16,392 nucleotides of DNA from DASVEG01 sp036380695 (GTDB lineage: Bacteria; Actinomycetota; Acidimicrobiia; Acidimicrobiales; CADCTF01): assembly GCA_036380695.1 (NCBI GenBank), contig DASVEG010000214.1, positions 1 through 16,392 on the forward strand, read 5' to 3'. The notes under the pieces are model-generated. The model saw nothing but the letters and a program-made list of their open reading frames with translations. It searched no databases and had not been told where the DNA came from. The translations under genes were made by a program, and so were the position numbers. Of the stretch, positions 1-6,800 are shown piece after piece (the first letter of the stretch is position 1; every line of letters starts with the position of its first letter).

Positions 1-542
1 GGCGCCTCGTCCGCGCCGTCGCGCTCGTCCCCCTCGTGCTGCCCCCGGTCGTCGGCGGGGTCGCCCTGCTGCTGGCTTTCGGACGGCGCGGCGTCGCTGG
101 CCGGGCGCTGCTCGACGCCTTCGGCGTGTCGTTGCCCTTCACGACCGCGGGCGCTGTCGTTGCCGAAGCGTTCGTCGCCATGCCGTTCTTCGTGATCGCG
201 GCCGAGAGCGCGTTCCGGGCGGTCGACACGCGCTACGAGGACGCGGCGCGCACGCTGGGCGCGAGGCCGGCGTCCGTCTTCGCCCGCGTGACGCTGCCGC
301 TCGCCGCGCCAGGGCTCGTCGCGGGGGCGGTGCTCGCGTGGGCGAGAGCGCTCGGCGAGTTCGGCGCCACCATCACGTTCGCGGGGAACACGCCTGGGCG
401 GACGGCGACGATCCCCCTCAAGGTCTACGTCCTCATCGAGTCCGGCAGGCTCGACGGCGCCATCGCGTTGAGCCTCGTGTTGCTCGGCGTGTCCGTCGCG
501 GTCCTCGCGCTCATGCGCGACCGGTGGCTTGGCTCCCCATGA
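1..542 (+). CDS. modB: Molybdate ABC transporter permease, ModB (3' part only)
   Basis: Inner-membrane permease that would move molybdate through the ModABC importer. The gene enters from the left edge already open (frame beginning at base 3), so only about 179 C-terminal residues are visible and no start can be chosen. The reading opens in a Leu-Val-Pro-rich membrane helix followed by PPVVGG, typical of ModB. The EAA coupling loop that contacts the ATPase is seen as EDAARTLGARPASVF (about 238-282), and the family-typical stretch EFGATITFAGNTPGRTATI follows at about 357-413. The C-terminus is a membrane helix ending in a short basic tail. The stop codon overlaps the modC start (ATGA), so the two are translationally coupled. 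A periplasmic modA would be expected just upstream, outside the window. Tungstate or sulfate permeases are close relatives, but the tail motif and the TOBE-containing partner favour molybdate. Confidence 0.9.
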   Translation, partial: RLVRAVALVPLVLPPVVGGVALLLAFGRRGVAGRALLDAFGVSLPFTTAGAVVAEAFVAMPFFVIAAESAFRAVDTRYEDAARTLGARPASVFARVTLPLAAPGLVAGAVLAWARALGEFGATITFAGNTPGRTATIPLKVYVLIESGRLDGAIALSLVLLGVSVAVLALMRDRWLGSP

Positions 543-1615
543 GCGCGGGGCTCGAAGCCGACGTTCGCCTCGAACGCGGGTCGCTCGCGCTCGACGTGTC
601 GCTCGTGATCGACGCGGGGACGACGGTCGCGGTCGTCGGCCCGAACGGCGCGGGCAAGACGACGTTGCTGCGCGCGCTCGCCGGGCTCGACCGGCTCACG
701 TCGGGCCGCATCGCGCTCGAGGGGGTGGTGTTCGACGAGCCGGCGTCGAGGACGTTCGTGCCGCCCGAGGCGCGGCGCGTCGGCTTCGTCTTCCAGGACG
801 ACGTGCTGTTCCCCCACCTGTCGGTGCTCGACAACGTCGCCTTCCCCCTCCGGTCGCGCGGGGCCAGCCGCGGCGACGCCCGCAGGCGGGCGGACTCCGC
901 GCTCGACGACGCAGGCATCGGCGAGCTCGCGCCGGCGCGTCCCTCGACGTTGTCCGGTGGGCAGGCGCAACGGGTCGCGCTGGCGCGCGCCCTCGTGGCC
1001 CACCCCCGGCTGCTCCTGCTCGACGAGCCGTTCGCCGCGCTCGACGCCACCACCAAGGCACGGACGCGGCGTGCCGTAGCGAGCGCGCTCGCCGGTCACG
1101 ACGGCGCACGGATCTTCGTCACCCACGATCCGGTCGACGCCCTCTCGCTCGCCCAACGCATCGTCGTCCTCGAGGGTGGCCGGGTGGTGCAGGACGGGAG
1201 CGCCTCCGAGCTCGCCGCTCGGCCGGGGTCGGCATTCGTCGCCGACCTGCTCGGGGTCAACCTGCTGCGGGGGCGCGCCGAGGCGGGCGGTGCGCTCGTG
1301 GTCGTGCCCGGGTTCGCGGTCGTCGCCGCGCGCGTCGCGGACGCGGTCGGGGCGGGCGATGCCGCGTTGGCCGTGTTCCACCCGCGCGCCGTCGCGCTGC
1401 ACCGGTCGCGCCCGGAGGGGACTGCCCGCAACGTGTGGCAGGGGAGCGTGGGGTCGATCGAGCGGGACGGCACGCGCGCTCGCCTCCGCGTCACCGGTCC
1501 GGTCACCGTCGTCGCCGAGGTGACGGCGTCGGCCGTCGACGAGCTCGACCTCGCCGGCGGCGGCTCGGTGTGGGTGTCGGTGAAGGCGACCGAGATCGAG
1601 CTCTTTTCCGCCTAG
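539..1615 (+). CDS. modC: Molybdate ABC transporter ATP-binding protein, ModC
   Basis: Cytoplasmic ATPase that powers the ModB permease; 358 residues, the usual ModC length. Visible motifs are Walker A GPNGAGKTT (residues 34-42), Q-loop FQDD, signature LSGGQ (138-142), Walker B LLLLDEP (158-164) and the switch histidine in VTHD (His196). After about residue 230 comes a regulatory extension. Its last ~70 residues (NVWQGSVGSIERDGTRARLRV through VSVKATEIEL) look like a TOBE/molybdate-binding domain, which separates ModC from simple ABC ATPases. The ATG at 539 is chosen because it overlaps the modB stop by four bases, the usual coupling; an in-frame extension reaches further left but only runs through modB. 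The gene ends 10 bp from the convergent copA stop, with no obvious terminator between. Sulfate or spermidine transporter ATPases are the main alternatives. Confidence 0.92.
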   Translation: MSAGLEADVRLERGSLALDVSLVIDAGTTVAVVGPNGAGKTTLLRALAGLDRLTSGRIALEGVVFDEPASRTFVPPEARRVGFVFQDDVLFPHLSVLDNVAFPLRSRGASRGDARRRADSALDDAGIGELAPARPSTLSGGQAQRVALARALVAHPRLLLLDEPFAALDATTKARTRRAVASALAGHDGARIFVTHDPVDALSLAQRIVVLEGGRVVQDGSASELAARPGSAFVADLLGVNLLRGRAEAGGALVVVPGFAVVAARVADAVGAGDAALAVFHPRAVALHRSRPEGTARNVWQGSVGSIERDGTRARLRVTGPVTVVAEVTASAVDELDLAGGGSVWVSVKATEIELFSA

Positions 1616-1625
1616 CGCGGGTTCT

Positions 1626-3926
1626 TCAGACCGTCGGGCGGAAGCGGCGGAGGCGGAGGCTGTTGGAGACGACGAAGACGCTGGAGAACGCCATCGCCGC
1701 GCCAGCGATCAGCGGGTTGAGGTAGCCGGTCGCGGCGAGCGGGAGCGCGGCGACGTTGTAGGCGAAGGCCCAGAACAGGTTGCCCTTGATCGTCGCGAGC
1801 GTCCGCCTCGACAGCCGGATGGCGTCGACCGCGGCGAACAGGTCGGCGCGCACCAGGGTGAGATCGCTCGCCTCGATGGCGACGTCGGTGCCGGTGCCCA
1901 TGGCGAGGCCGAGGTCGGCCTGCGCCAGCGCGGCGGCGTCGTTCACCCCGTCGCCGACCATGGCGACGACCCGTCCCTCGCCCTGCAACCGCCGCACCGC
2001 TTCGACCTTCGCCGCGGGCAACACGTCCGCGATCACCTCGTCGATGCCGACCTGCGCGGCGACCGACCGCGCGACCCGTTCGTTGTCGCCCGTCAACAGC
2101 ACCGGGCGGAGGCCGAGCGACCGGAGCCGCGCGATGGCCGCCGCCGACGTGGGCTTCACCGTGTCGGCCACTTCGAACACGGCACGCGCCTCGCCGTCCC
2201 ATCCCGCGGCGATCGCGGTGCGGCCCGCGGCCTGCGCGCATTCGCTCGCGTGGGCGAGCGATGGGGGCAGCGTGAGGCCAGAGGCGGCGAGGAGCGACGG
2301 CCGGCCGGCGACGACGGCGATGCCGTCGACGACGCCCTGCACGCCGAGGCCCTCGCGGTTCTCGAACGACCCGACGGGTGGCAGCCCGCCGGCGCCCACG
2401 GCCCGTTCGCGTGCGGCGCGCGCGATCGCCTGCGCGATCGGGTGCTCGCTCGCGTCCTCGACCGCGCCGACGATGGCGAGCGCGCGGGCCTCGTCGACGC
2501 CTGCGGTGTGGACGGCGAACAGCTCCATGCGGCCGGTGGTGACCGTGCCCGTCTTGTCGAGCACGACGGTGTCGACTTGTCGCGTCGACTCGAGGATCTC
2601 TGGCCCCTTGATGAGCACGCCGAGCTGCGCGCCGCGACCGGTGCCGACGAGCAGCGCGGTTGGCGTGGCGAGGCCGAGCGCGCACGGGCACGCGATGATC
2701 AGCACCGCGACCGCGGCCGCGAACGCCATGGTCGGGTCCTCGCCGGTGCCCAGCCAGAAGCCGAGCGTCGCGACGGCGAGGGTGATGACGGTTGGCACGA
2801 ACACGGCAGACACGCGATCGGCCAGCCGCTGCACGGGCGCCTTGCCCATCTGCGCGGCCTCGACCAGCCGGGCCATGTGGGCGAGCTGGGTGTCGGCGCC
2901 GACCCGGGTGGCCCGCACCACAAGGCGGCCGCCCGCGTTCACCGTCGCGCCGACGACGGCGTCGCCTGCGACCACTTCCACCGGCACGCTCTCGCCGGTG
3001 AGCAGCGACGTGTCGATCGCGGACGTGCCCTCCTCGACGACGCCGTCGGTCGCGACCTTCTCCCCGGGTCGCACGACGAACCGGTCGCCGGAGGCGAGCT
3101 CGGCGATGGGGATGCGAACCTCGTGGCCGTCGCGTAGCACGCCCACGTCTTTCGCCCCGAGCTCGAGCAGGGCGCGCAACGCGGCCGACGACCGGCGCTT
3201 CGCACGCGCCTCGAAGTAGCGGCCGGCGAGGATGAAGACGGTGACCGCGGCCGCGACCTCGAGGTAGATCTCGTGCTCGCCGGCGCCGCGACCGGGCGTG
3301 AGGTCGAACGACATCGTCATGCCCGGCTCGCCGGCCTCGCCGAGGAACAGCGCGTACAACGACCACCCGAAGGCGGCGAGCACGCCAACGGAGATCAGCG
3401 TGTCCATCGTCGCGGCCGCGTGGCGCAGGTTCGTCCACGCCGCGCGGTGGAAGGGCAACGCGCCCCACGTCACCACGGGCGCGGCGAGCGTCAGCGAGAG
3501 CCACTGCCAATGCCGGAACTGGAGTGCGGGCACCATCGCGAGCACCAGCACGGGCGCCGCGAGCAACGCCGACACCAGCAGCCGCTGGCGGAGGGACTCG
3601 GCGCGCGCGTCGTCCGGGTCGCGATCCTCGATGGGCATCTGCGCGTCGCGCGGCCTCGGAACCTCTGCGGTGTAGCCCGCGGCCTCGACCTGGGCGACGA
3701 GGTCTTCGGGTGCGACCGTCTTGGGGAAGGCCACGAGCGCGCGCTCGGTCGCGTAGTTCACCGACGCCTCGACGCCGTCCATGCGGTTCAGGCGCTTCTC
3801 GATGCGCGCTGCGCACGACGCGCACGTCATGCCGCCGATCTGCAGCTCGACGCGCTGCGTCTCGTTCTGGGCGTTCTGGGCGTTCTGGGCGTTCGCGACG
3901 GTCGCCTGGTCGGCCGCGGTCGTCAC
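1626..3926 (-). CDS. copA: Copper-exporting P1B-type ATPase, CopA
   Basis: Membrane pump that hydrolyses ATP to expel Cu(I) from the cytoplasm; 766 residues, normal for the family. An N-terminal heavy-metal-associated domain carries GMTCASC (Cys35, Cys38). After the first membrane helices come the actuator TGES (310-313), the intramembrane metal site CPC (413-415), the phosphorylation site DKTGT (Asp457), the nucleotide-domain HP pair (495-496), TGDN (612-615) and the hinge GDGVND (658-663). The last two helices hold YN (723-724) and MAFSS (745-749), the set associated with Cu(I) (P1B-1) rather than Zn or Cd pumps. The start is GTG at 3926, which overlaps the stop of the upstream 55-residue gene (GTGA). 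It is the last gene of the csoR-copZ-orf-copA operon. The segment before the metal domain contains a short NAQ repeat. Silver transport is an alternative or additional activity. Confidence 0.96.
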   Translation of the reverse strand: MTTAADQATVANAQNAQNAQNETQRVELQIGGMTCASCAARIEKRLNRMDGVEASVNYATERALVAFPKTVAPEDLVAQVEAAGYTAEVPRPRDAQMPIEDRDPDDARAESLRQRLLVSALLAAPVLVLAMVPALQFRHWQWLSLTLAAPVVTWGALPFHRAAWTNLRHAAATMDTLISVGVLAAFGWSLYALFLGEAGEPGMTMSFDLTPGRGAGEHEIYLEVAAAVTVFILAGRYFEARAKRRSSAALRALLELGAKDVGVLRDGHEVRIPIAELASGDRFVVRPGEKVATDGVVEEGTSAIDTSLLTGESVPVEVVAGDAVVGATVNAGGRLVVRATRVGADTQLAHMARLVEAAQMGKAPVQRLADRVSAVFVPTVITLAVATLGFWLGTGEDPTMAFAAAVAVLIIACPCALGLATPTALLVGTGRGAQLGVLIKGPEILESTRQVDTVVLDKTGTVTTGRMELFAVHTAGVDEARALAIVGAVEDASEHPIAQAIARAARERAVGAGGLPPVGSFENREGLGVQGVVDGIAVVAGRPSLLAASGLTLPPSLAHASECAQAAGRTAIAAGWDGEARAVFEVADTVKPTSAAAIARLRSLGLRPVLLTGDNERVARSVAAQVGIDEVIADVLPAAKVEAVRRLQGEGRVVAMVGDGVNDAAALAQADLGLAMGTGTDVAIEASDLTLVRADLFAAVDAIRLSRRTLATIKGNLFWAFAYNVAALPLAATGYLNPLIAGAAMAFSSVFVVSNSLRLRRFRPTV
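3864..3894. repeat. 9-bp tandem repeat inside the copA 5' coding region
   Basis: The unit GTTCTGGGC occurs three times (3864-3872, 3873-3881, 3882-3890) followed by a four-base partial copy. Read on the minus strand it encodes the NAQ triplets around CopA residues 12-20, in the unstructured leader before the metal-binding domain. The nine-base period keeps the frame, so gain or loss of copies would only change leader length. Confidence 0.9.
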
Positions 3927-4090
3927 GGCGACTCCTCGTGATCGCGGCCGTGCCCGTCGCCGTCGCGCGCGGTCGTCGAGGGATCGGGCCCCTCGGCGTG
4001 TGGCCCGAACGACGCGCCAGCGCCCGCGGCCGCGCCGAACACGGCGGCCAGGAACAACGCGAACGCGGCGAGCTTGGCGGCAGGGTTCAC
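3923..4090 (-). CDS. Small single-helix membrane peptide of the copper operon (55 aa)
   Basis: A 55-residue peptide with one hydrophobic helix at residues 5-26 (KLAAFALFLAAVFGAAAGAG), followed by a hydrophilic tail rich in Asp, Gly and His (three His among the last 25 residues: His32, His47 and His51). It is placed by context: the GTG start lies 4 nt after the copZ stop, and its TGA overlaps the copA GTG start (GTGA). It therefore fills the copZ-copA gap exactly and must be translated through for coupling to copA. The opening MNPAAKLAAF resembles, from memory, the N-terminus of small or longer membrane proteins seen beside actinobacterial copper ATPases; here only the first part of such a protein would be present. 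A role as a membrane accessory passing copper to CopA is inference. No signal-peptidase site or lipobox Cys is evident. Confidence 0.75.
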   Translation of the reverse strand: MNPAAKLAAFALFLAAVFGAAAGAGASFGPHAEGPDPSTTARDGDGHGRDHEESP

Positions 4091-4094
4091 GCGC

Positions 4095-4301
4095 TCACCC
4101 GACGACCTCGAAGCCGGCTTCGTCGACGGCGGCGCGCACCGCGGCGTCGTCGACGGCCGCGTCGCTCTCCACCGTGACGCGACCCGACTCCAGGTCGACG
4201 CCGACCGAAGCGACGCCGGCGACCTTGCCGACCTCCTCGGTGACGGAGTTGACGCAGTGCTGGCAGGTCATGCCCTTCACCTGGTACGTGGCGGTGGTCA
4301 T
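4095..4301 (-). CDS. copZ: Copper chaperone, CopZ-like heavy-metal-associated protein
   Basis: Cytoplasmic Cu(I) carrier of 68 residues, the normal size for a stand-alone HMA-domain protein with a beta-alpha-beta-beta-alpha-beta fold. The metal loop is GMTCQHC (Cys13, Cys16). The His before the second Cys is common in CopZ-type chaperones and differs from the CASC loop of the CopA domain next door. The ATG at 4301 is preceded by a strong ribosome-binding site (GAAGGAGA, 5-12 nt upstream). The gene lies 14 bp after the csoR stop and 4 bp before the 55-residue membrane peptide gene. It would deliver Cu(I) to CopA and possibly to CsoR. Longer in-frame readings to the right cross csoR on the same strand and are not real. 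Confidence 0.93.
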   Translation of the reverse strand: MTTATYQVKGMTCQHCVNSVTEEVGKVAGVASVGVDLESGRVTVESDAAVDDAAVRAAVDEAGFEVVG

Positions 4302-4315
4302 CGGTTCTCCTTCGA

Positions 4316-4597
4316 TCAGCTCTTGAGCAACCGCTCGACGGCGGCTGTCGCTTCGGTCAACTTGGTGTCTGCCTCGGCCCCGCCCTGCACGACGGCGTCG
4401 GCTACGCAGGTGCGCAGGTGCCCGTCGAGCAACCCGACGGCAACGCTCTGCAGTGCCTTGGTCGCGGCCGAGATCTGCGTGAGCACGTCGATGCAGTAGC
4501 GGTCGTCCTCGACCATCTGGGCGAGGCCCCGCACTTGGCCCTCGACGCGACGGAGCCGCCGCAAGAGGTCGTCCTTCTCCATCCCCGTCGTGGGCAT
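4316..4597 (-). CDS. csoR: Copper-sensing transcriptional repressor, CsoR family
   Basis: All-alpha DUF156-family repressor that binds operator DNA when copper-free and lets go on binding Cu(I). The 93-residue protein has the family opening MEKDDLLRRLRRVEGQVRGL. It carries the Cu(I) ligand set Cys35-His60-Cys64, the same C-x24-H-x3-C spacing as Mycobacterium tuberculosis CsoR (C36/H61/C65). This favours copper over the nickel, formaldehyde or persulfide sensors of the same fold. The ATG at 4597 is chosen because the -10 hexamer of its promoter ends 7 nt upstream, giving a leaderless message. A GTG at 4651 would make the coding region run through the operator, and an internal ATG at 4582 is a less likely alternative. 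It is first in the cop operon and would be autoregulated. Confidence 0.93.
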   Translation of the reverse strand: MPTTGMEKDDLLRRLRRVEGQVRGLAQMVEDDRYCIDVLTQISAATKALQSVAVGLLDGHLRTCVADAVVQGGAEADTKLTEATAAVERLLKS

Positions 4598-4604
4598 GGG
4601 AGCC

Positions 4605-4632
4605 AGTATATACCCCCTGGGGGTAATGGCAA
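4605..4632 (-). promoter_or_regulatory. Cop operon promoter
   Basis: On the minus strand, -35 TTGCCA (4632-4627), a 16-bp spacer and -10 TATACT (4610-4605) make a good sigma-70/SigA-type promoter. The -10 ends 7 nt before the csoR ATG at 4597, so transcription should start at or next to the initiator codon. The spacer is almost wholly occupied by the G-tract palindrome described separately. Confidence 0.8.
4611..4625. promoter_or_regulatory. CsoR-type operator
   Basis: A perfect palindrome TACCCCC-T-GGGGGTA, matching the known style of CsoR-family operators (AT-flanked C-tract/G-tract inverted repeat). It lies between the -35 and -10 elements of the csoR promoter, so bound repressor would directly block RNA polymerase. 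Confidence 0.88.
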
Positions 4633-4690
4633 CCCGCTTTGCGTCGACCACCGCTCCCAGAAGGGCGGTGATCGACGGAAAGGGGGTTGC
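4629..4690. repeat. Long imperfect inverted repeat (26-nt arms, 10-nt loop)
   Basis: The left arm at 4629-4654 and the right arm at 4665-4690 are reverse complements at 23 of 26 positions, around the loop TCCCAGAAGG (4655-4664). The left arm overlaps the -35 of the cop promoter. The repeat lies upstream of both divergent genes, so it is not an ordinary terminator for either. No flanking direct repeat or transposase was seen. The rest of the gap (4691-4812) holds no gene, response-regulator remnant or clear promoter that I can recognise. Confidence 0.8.
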
Positions 4691-4812
4691 GAGCGCCGTG
4701 GCCGCCGACCGAGCCGACCGGGTCGACGAAGTCGGCGAACAGTGGTGACTGGCTGCCGGCCTCGATGGCTGCGACCCTGGCGGCGTGACGGCCGACGAGC
4801 GCTCGGGGCAGC

Positions 4813-6195
4813 GTGCCTGATTTCGTCCGGCGCGTCCGGAGGAGCTTCCGCGTCCGGGCGAGCTTGTCCTTCGCGCTCGGCGCCGCGCTCATCTCGCTGG
4901 CGGTGGCGGTGGCTGCGTTGCTGCTCGCCAGGTCGTACCTCGTCGACCAGCGCGAGGCGGCGGCGAGACGAAACGCGTACCTGAACGCCCGCCTAGTGCG
5001 CGACGTGCTGCGGGCATCCGATGCGGACCCGGCCCGCGTCATCGGCTCGCTCCAGCGGGAGGAGGGCTCGCACGCGCTGTTCCGGTACGGCGGCGACTGG
5101 TTCGCCTCGTCGGTGTCGATGGCGCCCGAAGCCCTGCCCGACGGGCTCGTCGCCGCGGTCGACGTCGGCAACGTGGCCACGCAACGATTCGGCGTGCGCG
5201 GCGCGCCGCACCTCGCGGTTGGCGTCGCCCTCCCTTCGGTGCGCGTCGCGTATTTCGAGGTCGTGCCCTTGCGCCAGCTCGACACGACGCTGCGCACGCT
5301 CACGTACGCGCTCGCAGCCGCGGCGGGCATCACCACGCTCGGCGGTGCCGTGGTCGGCTTCTTCCTTACCGGACGCCTCGTGCGCCCGCTGCAGCGCTTG
5401 GCCCAGCAAGCCGAGGCCCTCGCCGCTGGCGACGTGTCCGCGGTGTCCGAGGGCGACACCGACGACGAGCTGCGGCCGCTCGTGGTCGCGCTCAACCGGG
5501 CCATCGAGAGCATCGGCGCCAAGGCCGAGCTCGAGGCGCGGTTCGCCTCAGACGTCAGTCACGAGCTGCGCGCGCCACTCGCCGCGCTGTCCGCGGCCGT
5601 GGAGGTCATGCAGCGCCGGCGCGACCAGTTGCCGGAGAGGACGGTGTTCGCCCTCGACGCGTTGTCCGAGCAGGTCGACGGGTTCCAGGAGCTGGTTCTC
5701 GACCTGCTGGAGATGGCCCGGTTCGACGCGGGGCGTGCCGAGCTCGACCTCGAGCCCGTCGATCCCGTTGCCGTCGTGCGGCGCGCGCTGTCGACGATCG
5801 GCGCCGACGACGTGGAGGTCTGCCCGGACGGCGCCATCCCCGGCCGCGTGCTGCTCGACGGTCGGCGCATCTCCCAGGTCGTCGTCAACCTCGTCGAGAA
5901 CGCGCGCAGGTACGCGGGCGGCGCCACCGAGATCGCGCTCGACGCGCGGGACGGCGCGCTCGTGCTCAGCGTGGCCGACCGCGGCCCTGGCGTCCCTCCC
6001 GACGAGCGGGAACGGATCTTCCGGCGGTTCGAGCGCGGCAGCAGCGCGTCAAAGCCGGACGCGCCGAGCGGCACGGGCCTCGGCCTGGCGCTGGTGGCCG
6101 AGCACGTCCGGCTCCACGGCGGGTCGGTGTGCGTGGAGGACGCGCCTGGCGGTGGCGCCCGGTTCGTGGTCGAGCTTCCGTTGCGCACGCCATGA
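4813..6195 (+). CDS. Membrane sensor histidine kinase (MtrB-like arrangement)
   Basis: Two-component sensor kinase of 460 residues. A basic N-terminus leads into membrane helix 1 (about 17-41), an extracytoplasmic sensor region (42-160), membrane helix 2 (about 163-186) and a HAMP linker (to about 240). The phosphoacceptor His250 sits in DVSHELRAPL. In the ATPase domain are the N-box NLVEN (359-363), the G1 box DRGPGVP (from Asp389) and the G2 box GTGLGL (420-425), so all catalytic elements are intact. The GTG at 4813 gives the expected short positively charged leader. Its stop overlaps the next gene (ATGA), a GerMN lipoprotein, as in the mtrB-lpqB pairing of actinobacteria. No response regulator lies on either side, which is unusual for this class. 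The signal sensed is unknown. Confidence 0.9.
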   Translation: MPDFVRRVRRSFRVRASLSFALGAALISLAVAVAALLLARSYLVDQREAAARRNAYLNARLVRDVLRASDADPARVIGSLQREEGSHALFRYGGDWFASSVSMAPEALPDGLVAAVDVGNVATQRFGVRGAPHLAVGVALPSVRVAYFEVVPLRQLDTTLRTLTYALAAAAGITTLGGAVVGFFLTGRLVRPLQRLAQQAEALAAGDVSAVSEGDTDDELRPLVVALNRAIESIGAKAELEARFASDVSHELRAPLAALSAAVEVMQRRRDQLPERTVFALDALSEQVDGFQELVLDLLEMARFDAGRAELDLEPVDPVAVVRRALSTIGADDVEVCPDGAIPGRVLLDGRRISQVVVNLVENARRYAGGATEIALDARDGALVLSVADRGPGVPPDERERIFRRFERGSSASKPDAPSGTGLGLALVAEHVRLHGGSVCVEDAPGGGARFVVELPLRTP

Positions 6196-6800
6196 CTCGC
6201 CGCCGCCTCTCGTTCGCGGCGCGCGGTGCGCGCTGCGCGCTCGGTGCGCTCGCGGCCGCTGCCGTCGCGACCGTTGGCGCGTGCGGCGTTGCCACGGAGG
6301 ACCGGCCGACCCTCACGTCGCGCGACGACGTCCCGTTCGACCTGCTCGCGCCGACCGGCCCGGCGACGACCACGACGACGGAGGTGGAGAGCGAGGCGGT
6401 CGAGGTGTTCTACGTCCGCGACGGCAAGCTCCAGGCGGCGACGCGCAGCGTGCCGCTCCCGGCGACCGTCGTCGCGGGGCTGGGCGCGCTGCTCGAGGGC
6501 CCGACGGAAGACGAGCTGGACGCCGGCATGCGTTCGGCGCTGTCGAGCTCGGACATCATCGAGACCGTCGAGGTGTCGCGCGGTGCCGCGTTCGTCGAGC
6601 TCGCCGGGGCGTTCACCCAGGCGCAGCCGGAAGAGCAGGTGTTCGGGCTTGCCCAGATCGTCTTCACGGCGACCGGCTTCCCCGGCGTCGGCGCGGTGCA
6701 GTTCCTCATCGACGGCACACCCATCGAGGTGCCGCGGCCGGACGGTTCGCTCAGCGGCGCGCCGGTGACGAGGGACGACTTCCGGGCGCTCGTCAGCTGA
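6192..6800 (+). CDS. GerMN-domain lipoprotein (short LpqB-like)
   Basis: Secreted lipoprotein of 202 residues. An Arg-rich N-terminus and hydrophobic stretch end in the lipobox VGAC, so Cys31 is the expected lipidation site. A Thr-rich linker at about 58-63 follows. Residues about 69-180 resemble a GerMN (sporulation/germination-type) domain, with the typical core pattern AGLGALLEGPTEDE and a later AQIVFTAT-FPGVGAVQFLIDG. LpqB, the partner of the MtrAB system, is longer and carries a beta-propeller after GerMN; here the protein ends soon after the domain. The ATG at 6192 is chosen for its four-base overlap with the kinase stop; upstream in-frame starts lie inside the kinase gene. It probably modulates the kinase at the outer membrane face, by analogy. 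Its 3' end overlaps the convergent DUF1634-like gene by 8 bp. Confidence 0.85.
   Translation: MTRRRLSFAARGARCALGALAAAAVATVGACGVATEDRPTLTSRDDVPFDLLAPTGPATTTTTEVESEAVEVFYVRDGKLQAATRSVPLPATVVAGLGALLEGPTEDELDAGMRSALSSSDIIETVEVSRGAAFVELAGAFTQAQPEEQVFGLAQIVFTATGFPGVGAVQFLIDGTPIEVPRPDGSLSGAPVTRDDFRALVS

Noticed and set aside
425..1402. Long minus-strand open frames across modC
   Set aside because: They are Arg/Gly/Pro-rich antisense shadows with no domain motifs, while the plus frame carries all ABC ATPase motifs. High GC content gives long spurious open frames.
1616..1625. Terminator between the convergent modC and copA genes
   Set aside because: Only 10 bp separate the stops and no inverted repeat with a T-tract is visible there.
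1780..3219. Long plus-strand open frames (up to 479 residues) opposite copA
   Set aside because: Ser/Thr/Arg-rich composition without domains; the minus frame encodes every P-type ATPase motif in order.
4629..4690. CRISPR-like or attachment-site interpretation of the long inverted repeat
   Set aside because: There is a single copy with no spacers, integrase, tRNA or flanking duplication.
4690..4850. Possible protein remnant on the minus strand (reading LPRALVGRHAARVAAIEAG, then FADFVDPVGSVGG)
   Set aside because: It looks somewhat protein-like, but I cannot assign a family, it has no start or ribosome-binding site, and part of it is antisense to the kinase N-terminus. Not enough to call a pseudogene.
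4095..5522. A 475-residue minus-strand reading from the kinase region through to copZ
   Set aside because: Only its last 68 residues (CopZ) are real. The rest crosses csoR in the wrong frame, the intergenic repeat and the antisense of the kinase.
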